Positions 46,096 through 59,100 of a DNA stretch of 64,000 nucleotides are shown here, in pieces. Under the pieces are notes generated by a model. The model was not told where the DNA came from and did not search any database. It was given only the letters and a program-made list of their open reading frames with translations. The translations under genes and the position numbers were made by a program. Location of the stretch: the NCBI GenBank assembly GCA_009103225.1, contig RHPI01002090.1, forward strand, positions 312,214 to 376,213. Reading direction: 5' to 3'. Position 1 is the stretch's first letter, and each line of letters begins with the position of its first letter. The DNA is from Chlorokybus atmophyticus. Lineage: Eukaryota; Streptophyta; Chlorokybophyceae; Chlorokybales; Chlorokybaceae.

Positions 46096-48099
46096 ATGGC
46101 GGTGCCGTCCGAGAAGGACGTTGATGACGCCATGACGGACGTGGACAAGCGGCGAAAGCTGCGTCAGGACTTCAAAGCGCTAGAAAAGCGCTTTGAAGGT
46201 GAGGTGCATTGTTGTGGTGTTGTTCGTATCGCCATCGCTCTGTCGTTGAGGCGAAACTCTCATTCTCTAGGTTAACAATTAGAACCTGCTGTGACCTGTT
46301 ATGTCACGCTTTGAGTAGCATCAAACAGGGACACAGCAGCAGGCGGGTCAACATCTTGCGGTCGTAACAGTTGTCAATTTGTACTTGCCGCACAAGTGAC
46401 ACATTGTACCTTCAAGGGGCACACGTTGTCGTAGTAACGCTGTGCTGTGGTTTGTAGACGCACAAGAGGGAAGGCTTGACCAGTCCCAAGACTTCGCAGA
46501 CTACATTTCGGCAAGCATTCAGCAAGCAGACCAACTCCATGCAGGTGAGTGGCTATTGTTGCCTGGCACGTTGTGTTTTGTTCAGTTTTAAAGTAAGCTG
46601 CTTACGCCAATGCTTATCAGTCTTTTCACTTGCACGTGCATGGTCAGCCTGGATGTAACACTTTTCACTGCACTGACCTCAACAGACGTTGTACACACAA
46701 GGGAGCTTGCGACAGACATTGATATGTTTTGCAAGATTGCCAACTCCGCGTTGACTCACTACAAGCAAGCACTTCAGGTCAGCTGTAAATACTGACATTG
46801 CGCTGCTCGCAAGTGCAGTGTGTCGTAGATGTAATCTACGACTGACTGGATTCATATTGTCATTGCAGAAAGGCGGCACACAGCACAGTCCAGCCCAGGT
46901 CATCACCAAGCTCAAAGAAAGATACGCGGCCTGTGAGGAGGGTTCCCAAGAAGGTGACATTGATTGGTTTACGCTCGGCCGCGATGCGTCACTGCTCTTC
47001 AAGACGTTCACTGCCCCCTGCACAATGTGCGTACACTTGTGCCGTGTTCTTGGAGGGCGATGTTGGTTGTGGCTGTAGGCAGTGCACACAACTGACTGGT
47101 TTGTAAACGTTGCTACGTGAGAACAGGCACGGTCCCATGGACCTTTTGCCCAAGCCCAAGGCAGTGCGCCAGCGTGCACAGCGGACAGCTCTTGCTGAAA
47201 AGATCGCGCCTGGCCAGGTAGCATTCGTAGTAGATCTGACCGCAACACATAGCATGTACAGGACTGTGTGGCCAGCACATACTACGCGTTGTGCAGTGCT
47301 ACCAACTGTGCTAACACCAACATGCTCCTGTCACTCACTCACTGTGTGGTGGATTTGGCAGGTCACAGCCACAGACGCTTCCAACAGAGAGAAACAGACG
47401 GATCGCAATATGTCAGTGATGGTGAAGCTGTTGAAGAGCAACCCAGACGCGCCTGTTGTGAAAGTCATCAACAACCCGCAGTCCTTCGCCCAGACTGTGG
47501 AGAACTTGTTCACTCTCTCCTTTCTGGTCAGAGAAGGGCATGTACAGGTTCGGAAGAACGATGCCGGGATTCTCATTGTTGGTGAGTGCCACGCAGTTGT
47601 GGTGAGTGATTTGTACAGTGTACGTGCCATGAAGTACTGACATTGCATGCGACTCGGCAGCTTCAGCAGAGCCACCCACCAAGGCTGCTGGTGGCAAGAA
47701 GGTTGAGATGTCGCAGTGTGTGATGCGCCTGGACATGGCAGACTGGAAGGTACTGATTGTGTCTAAACAGGCCACACTTCCGCAAGTGACCCGCCACTAC
47801 TGCAAGTGCATATTCTGATGACAATCGTGCTTGTGCTTTGTCACCAACACGTGTGCTTGCAGATGCTCCAAGCGCATAATGTCGGTAGCCTGGTACCGCA
47901 TAGATCAGGCGTTGTGACGGATACCGAGGACCAGCAGGGCTGCATCCTGGAGGAGGAGCACCACGCACAGCAATCCACACGCAAGCGTCGCGAGTCGGGT
48001 AGAATGCATTCTCGTAATCGGCTAGTAGAGAATAGTCAAAGTAATGAGGAAGAGTACGAGGAGCAAGAAGGGTCTCCTTCCAAGCGAAGGAGAAGCTAG
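46096..48099 (+). CDS. NSE4: SMC5/6 complex kleisin subunit NSE4
   Basis: Eight exons close in phase to 358 residues: 46096-46198, 46458-46544, 46686-46777, 46869-47026, 47127-47217, 47362-47581, 47661-47749, 47863-48099. NSE4 is the kleisin that bridges the heads of SMC5 and SMC6 in the complex acting on replication stress and recombination. The N-terminal helical part (ADQLHADVVHTRELATDIDMF, then DIDWFTLGRDASLLF) binds SMC6. The conserved C-terminal winged helix shows NPQSFAQTVENLFTLSFLVREGHV, with ASAEPP and MRLDMADW after it. The tail is unusually acidic and ends KRRRS, like a nuclear signal. The ATG has strong context (GCCATGGC). Confidence 0.93.
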
Positions 48100-49085
48100 G
48101 AGCTGCTTTGCTTTGTGTGTACATATATTACTGACCTACTACTCCCCTAGCCATCCGCCATATTCAACTTGTGGTTGCTATGTCTTGCAACTTGCACATT
48201 TGACAACTACACAAAAGCATTGTGGCGGCACCAGTTGAGGTTCATAGCAATCTCATGACCATATGTACTCACAAAGACATGCGCCTACAACCTCGTACTA
48301 CCTGCAATCCCCCAACATGAGGTGTCGTGATGCTCATTGATTCTGTGGCATAAGGTGATATGGTAGGGTGTGCCTTGTATAGTTACCAATCAACATTGTT
48401 GCCATCTTGTACTTGCAAAGTAGCAGCAATATCACTAACAGCCATGTGCAACAGTGCATAGCATGCAAACAACTTATATGCGAATTGAACAAGCCATAAT
48501 CAAGCGACATAATTCATTCAAACATTAATTATGTTAACCAGCACGGCAACAACACATACACATAGTTTGTTTTACTGTGTATGCTATCTATTTGCTATCA
48601 TTTTGCATGTGCTACCATGCCATATACACGGCGTGCCTCCAACACCAACACAGCATAACGGCCTACAATAACGTTAGGGCAACAGCAAGTCAAAGCCGCT
48701 CAAGCCAGTGCCACATCCGTATCCGTAGTATAATGGCATGAACATGATGGATGTCCATCGTCATAGCCCAAGATGGATAGCTTTGGTGTAAATGGATTGC
48801 GTATAATAGATAACCGTAAAGAAAGGTGGAGCTAGCATAATGGCTTAAACAACTACTAAGGTACTAAGTGCATAATCAGTATCACACATGCATGCAGTAA
48901 GTCACACAAGGACGCGTTATCCTGCACGGTTTACAAGCACCTTATTGAAGCTTCATGTGCAAAATTGCATATTGGCAAAAAGAAGAACACATCCACAAAT
49001 CAATAATTGACAAAGATGTAAAGTAAGACAACATTTCAGAAAGCAGTATGAACAAAGCGCCTTGAATGATGATGCGTAAGCACCG

Positions 49086-49146
49086 CCCCCCCCCCCCCCC
49101 NNNNNNNNNNNNNNNNNNNNNNNNNNNCCCCCCCCCCCCCCCCCCC
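49086..49146. other. Assembly gap inside a poly-C tract
   Basis: 27 N (49101-49127) flanked by 15 and 19 C. The homopolymer was not resolved and its true length is unknown. The 10-X frames crossing it are artefacts. Confidence 0.97.
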
Positions 49147-49270
49147 ATCCGCGCTTTGACTTTCATCATACACCAATATCATCATCACTCAGTATGCCGC
49201 AAAGCCAGTGACAATACTACTCCGCATAGTCTACTGCCTGACGTCGTCAATAGCTGTCGCTGCACAAGAG

Positions 49271-49300
49271 GTGAGTAGTGTAGCATGCTACACTACTCAC
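49271..49300. repeat. Perfect 30-bp palindrome
   Basis: Two 15-bp arms meet at TGCATGCT-type symmetry (GCA/TGC) without a spacer. Non-coding. Confidence 0.9.
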
Positions 49301-49881
49301 TTTTCATCTCACTTTTGCTGCGGGTTGGGGACACATGTTTCTGGTACTGCGCTTGCATTGCAGCCCCTTAAATTTGAGTATGGCATATGTACAAGATGCG
49401 CGGGAGTTGTGTGTTTATGGCTATCATGTGACTGCTCGATGCGTGGGTGTGTTTACGTTGGCGCATGAGTTATGTGTACACAAGATGCAACGGGGATGTG
49501 CACGGCATGGTGTTCATCCATAGATGTACCTTATGCTCTTCATACTTCCCTGCCCTATTGTAATACACATCTTTAAAACGAGACAAGACGTCATACCACT
49601 GATTCGCTTGTGACATCAACAATTTCGTTGCTTTATGCACAATTTATTGTCAACAGCTTAGCCATGCAAATTGGCAATTTGCCACTGACTCAGTGGCACG
49701 GACGCAAGTTCCATCAGACACGCGATCTTGGGACTTGCTATCACACGCATGGTCACTGAACACTGCTCCAAGTGATCACTGAACGCGGTCGTATAACCTC
49801 AGGCCGATTTGGGCGACTGGGTCAGGCCGGACCAGGCCAGGCGGCGGCGGCGGTGGGGACGCAGCGCAGAGCTGCGCGTGC

Positions 49882-50854
49882 ATGGAAAGCCCAGCAGACT
49901 TTTACGCACGGTTGCTGTCCGGTTCGGAAGCGGGCCCAGGGCCCAGGAGCTTTCCGCAACTGCCGCCGGCAGCCTCCCGCACGCAGAGCGCAGCAGCAAG
50001 CCACGAAGCTGGCAGCCGGGGCGCAAGCGGACGCCTGCTTCCTGCGAGTGCTGCTAGGCCTACTACTGATTCTACAGCGGGGCTTGGACGGAATGGAGGC
50101 GGAACACTTGAGAGCTGGGATGGAGGAGGAGGAGCAAACGCTGACGGGCTTGGCCGGCAAGTGCCTGCGTACAGCATATCCCAGTCGAATGTTGGGTACA
50201 AGGTAACAGACGCTCGTGCGCCGCAACTCGTGTGCCGCTGGCCAAACCGCTTGTGCGTGTGCACTTCACGTTGTGTGTGCGTGTGTGTGTGTGTGCGCAC
50301 GCTAGCTAGACAAGTAACTGATAGATATGCACAACTCGACGATCACCAGGATAGCATGCATAGCTGGTAGTAGTTGCATAGACAGTCAACTGAGCGTTCC
50401 CCCCTGTGCTGTTTGCATACCCCATGCACACATGTTGACTGTTGTGCACCTGCAGTTGTTGAAGAAGGCAGGTTGGAGCGAAGAGCATGGGCTCGGCGCG
50501 GGCGAGCAAGGCAGGCTGCAGCCTGTTGTCCCGCAAATGAAGGCCGACAAAAAGGGAATTGGCGTGACGATAAAGAAACCAAGTGTGGATGCAGACAAGG
50601 TACTGCTGGTACTGCTGGTATTAGTATTCGCACGTATTTTTATAGCTCAAACTGAAACGGTGCATGCGCAGGCCAAAAGGAAGCGCAAGCGGGTTGGCGG
50701 GGTACGCAAAAAGGACGACGATGACGAGGTGCCTGAAAGCGTTGAGCAGCGATCCGAGCGTCGCAAAGCACTCGCGCATGCCGAGAAAGACAAGCTCAAG
50801 GAACAGGCCATACGCCAGTACCTTGCGTACGCGTTTGCACCGGACAATGTTTGA
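49882..50854 (+). CDS. G-patch domain protein
   Basis: Three exons close in phase to 215 residues: 49882-50202, 50456-50599, 50672-50854. The N-terminal about 100 residues are Ser/Ala/Gly-rich and probably disordered (start METhionine in ESPADFYARLLSG). The G-patch spans the first junction: NVGYKLLKKAGWSEEHGLGAGEQGRLQPV, then MKADKKGIG. G-patch motifs commonly activate DEAH helicases in splicing and ribosome assembly. A basic segment (KRKRKRVGGVRKK) and an acidic/charged helix (RRKALAHAEKDKLKEQAIRQYLAYAF) complete it. The short size and single G-patch resemble the plant and animal GPATCH/GPANK-like proteins, but I see no ankyrin repeats. It is convergent with the TPRA1-like gene (175 bp). Confidence 0.85.
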
Positions 50855-51029
50855 TTTTTACAGCCATGTAGAGAGACAGGAATACTGGTTGCTATGCTAT
50901 AACCTCTATCAATTAGTGCCCACAGTGCCCGCAGAAGAAGCGAGCACTGCCCATTGTAACACACAGTAACGTATGTACAGCTATCTGGCATATGTAAGCT
51001 GAGAGAAAGCCCACTCCCATCTGAAGCAG

Positions 51030-52824
51030 CTACCAGTTCAAGTGGTTGTCATCATCGGGGTCGCGGAGCTCCTCGTAGTACACGTCTTCCATCTCTATGG
51101 TATCCTGCAGGCACAATTTGGTGGGTCATCAAGAGTATGTTGACAAACAACAGCGCAGAGTTTCGGTAAAGCAGTGTCACCATGAAGAAGTCAGCCAAGA
51201 ACGTCATGTAAAGCAGCGGCGGATAGAACGCGTAGTATGCGAAGTTCATCAGACCGTACATGCTGCGCAAAGCATAGCACAGGGTTGGTGTGATCAGGCA
51301 TGGATATCACTGCTTAGGACACAGCTGCGCCTGAATCTGCACTCAGGCTTGGCAAGGAGAGCGAGACTTACCAGTAGCCGAACGGCACGCGAATGGCAAT
51401 CAAAAAGCTACCAAATGACAGACCCGCGTAGAGCGAGAATAGCACGAGGACGTAGCGGTAAAACGCCGGGCGTGCTGCATTGTTGCATAACGGTCACAAT
51501 TACTTAGTATCATACACCGCAAGCCATCAGCAGCTTAAGAACAAATGTGACAGGACACCGCTCTCACAAAGAGCTAACCTGGCAGACGATCGCGCCATCG
51601 CGTGTGCGGGAGCGCTAGAATGGCCAGGTACACCAACGCAAACACCAGGGAATGGAAGAACCAAAAGCCCCACTTGGCCCACGTGTCTTGAGCCGCCACG
51701 CTCTCATCGCTAACGCCTACTAGAAACAGTTGCACCCCGAACCCGAATATGTACACAGCCTGCAGCACAGCCACACTGATTAAAACAAAACACAGCCATG
51801 AGGTGAATTAACAAACATGCCCATACCTTGATCAAGGTGTCGGCAAAAGCAATGGCCCCAGACACTGTCACTGTGCGTATGAGCGCTTCTCTTCCCGATG
51901 TGAGGTATCCCTGTGAGAGGAACACCACCACGGAGACCTCCAGCAGGACAAGCCCGAAGCGCGTGAGCAGCCACAGCGCGTTGTACAGATCCGTAGACGC
52001 TGCGCTGCTACTCGGCACGGTTTGCCACATTTGTACAACACACCTGCCAGTCGCGTGTCACATCCCAGGAAGTCTACGCATTGTGTACAGGGTATGTCAA
52101 AGTGGTGTATATCTGGTGCAAGTAAGACAGTGCATGCGTACCGTAAGAGATTGAGCAGGCAGACAGTCCACAGGAAGGCATAGTATGTCGCCATGATGTG
52201 CGACTGGCTCTGTATGAGCCGTTGCATGGACTTGCGTGCATTGGACACAAGGAAGCATACGAAAGCCACCGTTGGCAACCCCACCTGCATGTGCCAGAGA
52301 CACACTCATACACACAGACAGGCTTCTGATGGACCCACAACTAGCAGTTTCCATTGATTGCCGCATTCAGCACCGGTTATTGGCGTAGAGCAGGCGGTAG
52401 CCTCTGGCATATCGTAAACATAGCACATACACGCCAAAGTTCTGTTCGCTTAAACAAGGCACGCGTTGCGTAACGTGCGTTGCAGGACGCATACAATATG
52501 TTATGCAGCTGGTGCTTGCCAGAATGAAAAGGCGGGGGGTTGCAGCCTGAGCAGCAGGCTCGGCTGCTGCAACTTGTGTGAAGACGGACTCGTATGAATG
52601 CAGCATTTCACGTCCGACATCTGAATGAGTCGTTTCCAAACAACCGAGGCTAGGCGTACCAGCAGGTCGTATATGACAATGTGGAATTTGCTGCTGTGCG
52701 GGCTGATCAAGTTGAGGCAGAAGGAGCTGGGCATGGCTGCTGCCGCCGCCTCCGCAGGACCAGAGGCGTTTGCGGCGGCATCCAGCAGCAGCCGCCTCGC
52801 CAGCAGGCAAGGGCCGGAGTCCAT
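51030..52824 (-). CDS. TPRA1: TPRA1/CAND-type seven-transmembrane protein
   Basis: Seven exons close in phase to 321 residues: 52824-52660, 52284-52142, 52043-51827, 51759-51579, 51474-51372, 51262-51181, 51104-51030. The family (TPRA40/GPR175 in animals, candidate GPCRs in plants) has seven helices and unknown ligand. Visible are VGLPTVAFVCFLVS, MATYYAFLWTVCLLNLL, RFGLVLLEVSVVVFLSQG, AVYIFGFGVQLFLVGV with WAKWGFWFFHSLVFALVYLA, FYRYVLVLFSLYAGLSFG and YGLMNFAYYAFYPPLLYMTFLADFF. The acidic tail (IEMEDVYYEELRDPDDDNHLNW) is a family hallmark. The N-terminus has NAS, a possible glycosylation site. An ATG 27 bp upstream (52851) is in frame. Confidence 0.85.
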
Positions 52825-53846
52825 CACCGCCGCCACCACCGTCGCCGTCAACTGCAGCCCGCCCCAGTCAAACAGCCCACATCACGCTGTGACCTGCCTC
52901 CTTCCCTCACCCCAACATCTCCGCCACCGCCACCGCCACCGCCACCGCACGCAACGGCAGCAGCATGCTGTGAGCGCAGTCGTACGCAACGCAAAGTTTG
53001 CGTCGCAAACAGTTCGTAAATGCTGACGCGTGACAGTGGTGAACGGTGGCGCAGTGAATAGTTGCCACCACAAAGAGTCGACGCCGCTGAAGGCTTCGGG
53101 TTGTTTGTAGGCTGGGGTTGTGACGGAAAGACTTGCAACAGCTGTGCGCTAGCCGCAAAATTATTTCTCATGCTGCCGTGGCATTCTTCGTTGTGAATGA
53201 AACAAGTTGTGATGCTTGGTTGGCATGACTACGGATGCGAAGATGCATCAGTGGTCATAATGGAGGCCGCGCGGTTACGCCGTGCAAAACGCTTGCCATA
53301 CAGGAAGCAGTTTCTCACGGGAATGAGAGTGAAAAACCGTGAAGACTACAAGGAAAACAAGTGTGTGCAGAAGGAAGGTCACCACAGCCTACAACTTGTG
53401 AATGATCACCGCCAGCGCAGTATACTTGCGCTTGTTTAGCCTACATGCGGAGTGTACGAAAGGGGCTGCTGTGTCAGCATGCACGCATGTACAACAGATA
53501 ATATGCTAGATCGTGTTATGTCTGAAGAATGCACATTCCTTTGACGATGCCACAACCTTTGTTACTTCTACTACTTCTGGCTGTACTGCTCAGGAAAGCT
53601 GCTAATGCATCGATAGCTGACACAACGTAGCAACTGCTTAATTCACTTTCAACTAGTCCGGAACAACGCTAATGCCCTTGTATCAAAACAAATGCAATCC
53701 TCATTAACTAGCACACTGCCGTGTGCGCATGTGATTGCGTGCCTAATGTTACAGACCACACAATGTGACCAACCCCTACAGTCGTGCTGCCATGTGCCTA
53801 AACCACTAGCTTCACGTCACCCAAGCAGCTTGCGCGTACATGCCAG
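52825..53846. other. Intergenic region between TPRA1-like and IBR5-like genes
   Basis: 1.0 kb between two minus-strand genes. An 80-codon plus-strand frame (53197-53439) has ordinary composition but no recognised motif or splice context. CCG/CCA-rich DNA at 52920-52950 lies in the TPRA1-like upstream region. Confidence 0.45.
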
Positions 53847-55693
53847 TTAAAAGTGCATGTTGTTGCCGTGCTGCGATCCGCCTGTTTGAGCGGCGGCAAG
53901 GGGGTTTGTTGAACTTGTTGCGGCATTACTCTGCAGGTGCTCGGCGCCAAACACAAATGGTTGATTCGCCGGCAAGCTGATCTGTGCACCAAAACTGATT
54001 GTTGAGCCCGCTCTGTCTAAGTGAGAGTTACCAAATGCTGGGACGGCTGGGGGTGGTTGCGCGTTGCCAAGTGCCGCAAATGGAGGAGGAGCCCCAAGCT
54101 GCTGCTCTTCAAACTCCTGTAACTGCTTCGCGTGCTCTGCAATGGTTGGACAATCAGAGTCAACGCCAACACCTTCGAGACACTGTCACAGAGTATGCCA
54201 ACAACAAAACACCCTCCTGTACGCAGCACAACCAGCTGCGCATGTTATGTTACACACAAGATGTGACAACGGTTTTGCTTACCTGGAGTGATGTTTGTGG
54301 ATGGCTTCAGCTCCTTGATATACTGGTGGGCTTGCGGTAGTCGCCACCCTTTGTGAACAATGAGGTACGCGATCACGACAGCGGGGGCTCGCGAAACACC
54401 CGACATGCAATGCACGAGGACCTTTTGTTGAGAGATCCGAATCTCCTCTGCGAGGTACAACGACGCTGGTGAGGTCGCATACAACAGGGCTATAAGTGCC
54501 TTGCGAGCCACTTACCTATGGCAGCAATGGCCTCCTGAAGTGGTAGCAACTTGGCTTCGCTGCAGGTATAGTATTTGAAGGAATTTCTGTACAGGTTCTG
54601 GCAGGAAGGCACAGTCTGCACGACAGGCATAGGACGTAGAGTGTTGATTGATGGCGAATAACGCTGGCAAGCAAGCCAAAGCTCCCTACGGTCAATGTAC
54701 GACAACGAGCACTGTGCTTAGGTTGCATTGACTGGACGCCATGGGCACTCACATTTACAATGTTGGTGATGTTGAGTGCTTTGAGGACATCACTGCGTGA
54801 CGCATGGTCGAAGGACCCCAAAAACAAAAATCTCGGCAGGATCTCTGTCGGCAAAGCGCTTGCAATGGATCCTTTGGATGATGAGGCAGGTTGCGGCTGG
54901 TGTCCACACACACCACAGGGCTCCCCGTCCTCGTACCTACCACAACCAACAAAGCCTTGCATTAACGTTATGCAACTTCATTCCTGTCACCATTGAATGC
55001 AAACGCAGCATATGAGCAACGCAGGTGGCACCACATTCCATCCACAGGTGCAGCGGCTGCAGCACTCATGCGGGACGTTGTCTGCCTCATGTGACGTATT
55101 TATTACGCACGATCAACAATGCTCGAAGGCAGGCTTCATATCGATTGAGGCTCAGAGCAGCGTGCACAGATGTGCGCTACAGCCAGATGCAATACCAAGA
55201 CATACGACCTACTAGCACACAACGTACATACAGACAGCTAGCGGCGACGTTGACTTGGGGTTTAGCAATACTTACCCATGTCGTAACGCAATCTATCTGA
55301 GCGATGGCTGGGCGTCAGTGCCTGCCCAGTGATAACATTGCTGTAACCAGCTACATCCCAGTATTTGTGATGTGCTCGCGCTGTATGCAACTGACCACTG
55401 GACCATGATAAATTGAACTGTCATCGGTGTTGTTCGCTTGATCAAAATTTAGGCCAGCTGAAGCATGTTACCTACAACTGACTCTGCTCATGATAACACG
55501 GTACCCATCGCCAAAACAACCCGACTTGCAGACGCTTGGATGCAGACGCTCAATTGTTCACGAATAAACAATCCATGAGAACGATATGACCGTCGTAAAC
55601 CCTTCCACGCACAACAGCTTCACATAGACGTGCAACTCACCGATGGTAGTGGCCGCAGACAAAGCAGGGGTTCTCCCTCTCCCGCTTCCGCAT
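53847..55693 (-). CDS. IBR5: IBR5-like dual-specificity phosphatase
   Basis: Five exons close in phase to 263 residues: 55693-55641, 54936-54753, 54615-54516, 54447-54283, 54136-53847. IBR5 of Arabidopsis is a MAP-kinase-type phosphatase in auxin and ABA signalling. The plant-specific N-terminus with two Cys pairs is present (MRKRERENPCFVCGHYHR, then GEPCGVCGH). The dual-specificity domain follows: LPRFLFLGSFDHASRSDVLKALNITNIVN, the catalytic loop HCMSGVSR (Cys and Arg intact) in VLVHCMSGVSRAPAVVIAYL, and LPQAHQYIKELKPSTNITP. The Gln/Ala/Pro/Asn-rich tail (about 95 residues) is probably disordered. Intron 1 is 704 bp. It shares a 411-bp upstream region with FAN1. Confidence 0.92.
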
Positions 55694-56104
55694 TCTAAGC
55701 CTGCCACGCCAGCAGCAGCTACCACGACCTAAGCTCTCCAACCAGCCTGTCTGATCCACCTCCACCTCCGCCTCCGCCTCCGCCTCCGCCTCCACTGCCG
55801 CTTCCGCCGCCGCAGCGCCAACGCAGCACTGGCTTTGATTTGCCGCAACCGCAAGCAACAGGCGTGCAGCTTCTGCCGCTCAACCCTACATAACGTTCGC
55901 TTCAATGCCGCTGCTGTACACCGACTCACCCAATCAGTGCAGCTAACGTTTAAGTGCCTCAGCTCTTTTTCCCGCCATTGCTAAAGCTGCTACGGCTGCT
56001 TGCTGTGAGCTCGCCATTGGGGTGGTGGCGGCGGCGGGGGAGGCTGCAGTGTGGAGCCTCCCCCCTACGCACTGTCAATTCCCACAGTGTGATTTTGCTT
56101 CACC
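55694..56104. promoter_or_regulatory. Bidirectional promoter region IBR5-like/FAN1
   Basis: 411 bp between divergent ATGs. A CCTCCG/CCTCCA repeat occupies about 55757-55800, and a GGC/GGG-rich patch lies at about 56023-56065. No TATA box was seen near either ATG. Confidence 0.5.
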
Positions 56105-59100
56105 ATGGCTGGGGCGCAGTTGCGCGGGCTGGAGTCGCTGCGCAGGGTGGTTGGTCCGAGACGGACCAACACTACAGCAGCAAGCTCTGCGTCCAATTGG
56201 CAGGTAGGCAGTCGTTGGTTGTCACCTGCAGACTCTTGTGTTGCATACTGTATCAATGCATCAACCAGAGGGGTTAACTAGGAACGGTGAGCTGCATTGA
56301 TGGATACAGCACTTTAGTCAGCTTGGAACTGCGGAAGCAAGTCGACTTACACCATCGATTGACTCATTCACAGGCATTGTCTATGCCTTATGAACAAATA
56401 CTAATGCACAGATGGCTTGATAGTCTCATGCAGTACAAAGTATAATCATGTGGACTGCCGACCACATTCCTGTTGGTGAACATGAAGCATTGGACGATGT
56501 AGAGACATTTTGCAAGACAACACACCAATGCTGCCTGATAAACTTGGCTTTTGCATGCACCTTAACAGGGATAATGTGATTAATGGATGACGACTACCTG
56601 TATATACAAAGCCGAGCATGCACTCATAGAGAACACACACATTTGCTTTCAAGCTCAGTGATTCTCTCTCCCAGCAGTGTTGCAATCAATCTACCTGGCT
56701 TTGGCGAGTCATGTGGTACCCTACAGCATTATAGTCCATATAACGACACTACAAGGCCTAATACAGATAGTGCACTGGTTGCTCAATTTGTATTGTCTGT
56801 TCAGATTGAACATGCACAACTAGCGAGTGGTGCAGAGGCTACCGCATTGCTGCATCGGCGGCTGTCTGGTGCCTCGGCTTCAACCTCCGCTTCGTGTGCC
56901 AGCTTTTTAGACGTCGGGGGAGCATTTGCTCTTTGCCCAGTCTGCAACAAGGAGCTGCCTGAACACCCGATTGCAGTCAACGCACATATAGGTGACAAAT
57001 GTGTTTGTGTTACATAATTTGTCAAGAGCATGTCTTGCCTCTGCTGTAAATCAAGGGCATGTCCTGTCTGGCTGTACATGGAAAATAATGCCATGTTAAT
57101 CTGCCCGGAATCGGCATACGCAGATGCGTGCCTAGCCCTAAAGAAGTGCCGCCGCCCATTGCAACAAATGACGTTGCTGCAGTTCACCAGCATCCGCAAA
57201 CTGAAAGAAGTAGTGGTCTCAACAACTCTTCAGGACACTATGCCACCGACGGACAAAGTTACTACCACATCAGGGCTTGTTCCTCTGACATCCGCGGTTG
57301 TAGGCCGCCGGTTTGCTTCAACAGCTGCCGTGTCAGTTGGACAAGTGGTGTACGCCAAAAGAGAACCAGACAACCCGCAAGACTGCAATGCAATACTGGT
57401 ATGAAGGAATGAGATGGGTTTGATTGGTACGTGCGTAATGTTTTACCGCTGATTGAATGTTATCAGGTTGTCAATGAAGATCAGGAGCACTTGGGGCACC
57501 TACCCGCACGCATCGCACAGATCCTTGCCCCTCTTCTCGATGAGAAGCTGTTCGTTCTGAAGGTACCATGCGTTATCAATGGACATACACGTTGTAACAG
57601 TGATTGTTAGCCGTCTACATGAGTACCTGTTTGAAATGAGGTATAATGCACAGGGCGCAGTAATGTCCTCCAAAGCTGCAGCGCTGCAAGTGCGATTTAC
57701 ACCGGAGCTTACACATACAGCGGCAAAGTCTCTAGCACCAGTGGAAGAAAGTTGGCGTGAGGTTGTCAACAATGTATCAGAAGATCTTCTCATCGCACGC
57801 GCTGCCGCAAACTTCCAAACACTACTCAAGTCTGTCATGTCCAACGATGGTCATCTGTTGATTGAAGCCGAGCACAGGCTACTTGGTCAGTGCCTCCTCA
57901 TGGTGCCTAACGTTGTGCATGCTTGACCAGCTTGACAAACGTTGCTGCTCAGGCAAATACTTTGAGCTCTCGGCAAACGCGCAACGCCTGTTTGTTCGTG
58001 TCTTTCAGCGGAAAGGTCAGCAGGAACTCCTACAGGCAGCACCCTGTGCCAGTGTCTCAGGCAGCAGCTGCAGTAGCAATGCTGATGAACATTGCGGCTG
58101 GCAGGCCCTTGGTTTCGTGTAATTAATCTTATGGACAGCTACTGTGACATTGATGTGCGGGCTGCACTACAAGAGTTGACTGGTATGTTGTAGACCTACA
58201 TCTTGTACGTACAGTGGTGCCTGGCTTGTGCACACGCTGCGTGTTGTGGAATTGATTGGCGTGCTACGCAGAGCAACACTTCTTCCGTTCTTCCACGACC
58301 GCTGATGTGGAAAGCGTGAAGGATAGGTTGGCAGTTCTGTCTGTTGCTGAGTTGCGTGACATAGCGACAGCCACTAACTCCTTGGTATGTGGCCTCCATT
58401 CCTGTCAGCTCCATTCCTGTGATGTCTGGCATTGCTGCATGCACAGTGGCAGCTGCTGACTGTGCAAACATGACGCGTGCACAGAAACGCGGCGACATCT
58501 CCAAGGCACTAAAAGAGCAGCTGCAGACTGCAATTGCTCAGACAGGCCGTCAACAAGGGCCTGATGCATATGCGCAGTACGTCACAGCATTCGTTAATGT
58601 ACTCTCTTGCATATGGCATCAACGCCCATTCGGTGGCTGAGCTCAATAAGTATTTGACAGGCACTCAAAACATTTGCCCGTTGTGTCCCTGGCACATCAT
58701 CTCTCTCAGTCACACCAGAAGTGTATTGATGGGAATATTGTTTGCTGTGCAACCGAGGTAAATCTGCACGCAGGAAAGGCGTTGAGACACTACTGCAGCA
58801 AACCGCGGGCTGCTGTACTGCCATTGATGCTGGTGTCAGCGTTTTGATGCAACGCATGCAGGTAAGACCCTGGCCTCCTGCATGCTGCCTTGCCCTCCTA
58901 CATTTGCAGGCATGACTCCCTATGATGTATCGCAGAGGTTGTTCTTCTGCAACGAGCACCACGACCTCTCCACGTTCTTGCTGGTGGACATAAGAAAGCG
59001 GAAATACCCGGCATACAAGTGCAACCGCACGCGATCTTCATTTCCTGATCGTGAGATTTTGCTGCGCTACGAGCAGGTAAGCAGTTATAGCTGATCGTGG

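Larger units (their letters stand above)
48100..49881. other. Intergenic region with assembly gap and palindrome
   Basis: 1.8 kb without a supported exon. It contains the N gap in a C run (49086-49146) and a perfect 30-bp palindrome (49271-49300). The G-patch promoter should lie in its right part. Confidence 0.5.

Noticed and set aside
49066-49278. Frame with a run of X
   Set aside because: It crosses the N gap and a poly-C run; not interpretable.
53197-53439. 80-codon plus-strand frame between two genes
   Set aside because: No motif, signal or partner exon; length is compatible with chance in this base composition.
56147-56167. 9-bp-arm hairpin in FAN1 exon 1
   Set aside because: It lies in coding sequence (VGPRRTN) and is short enough to be chance, so it was not counted with the non-coding palindromes.
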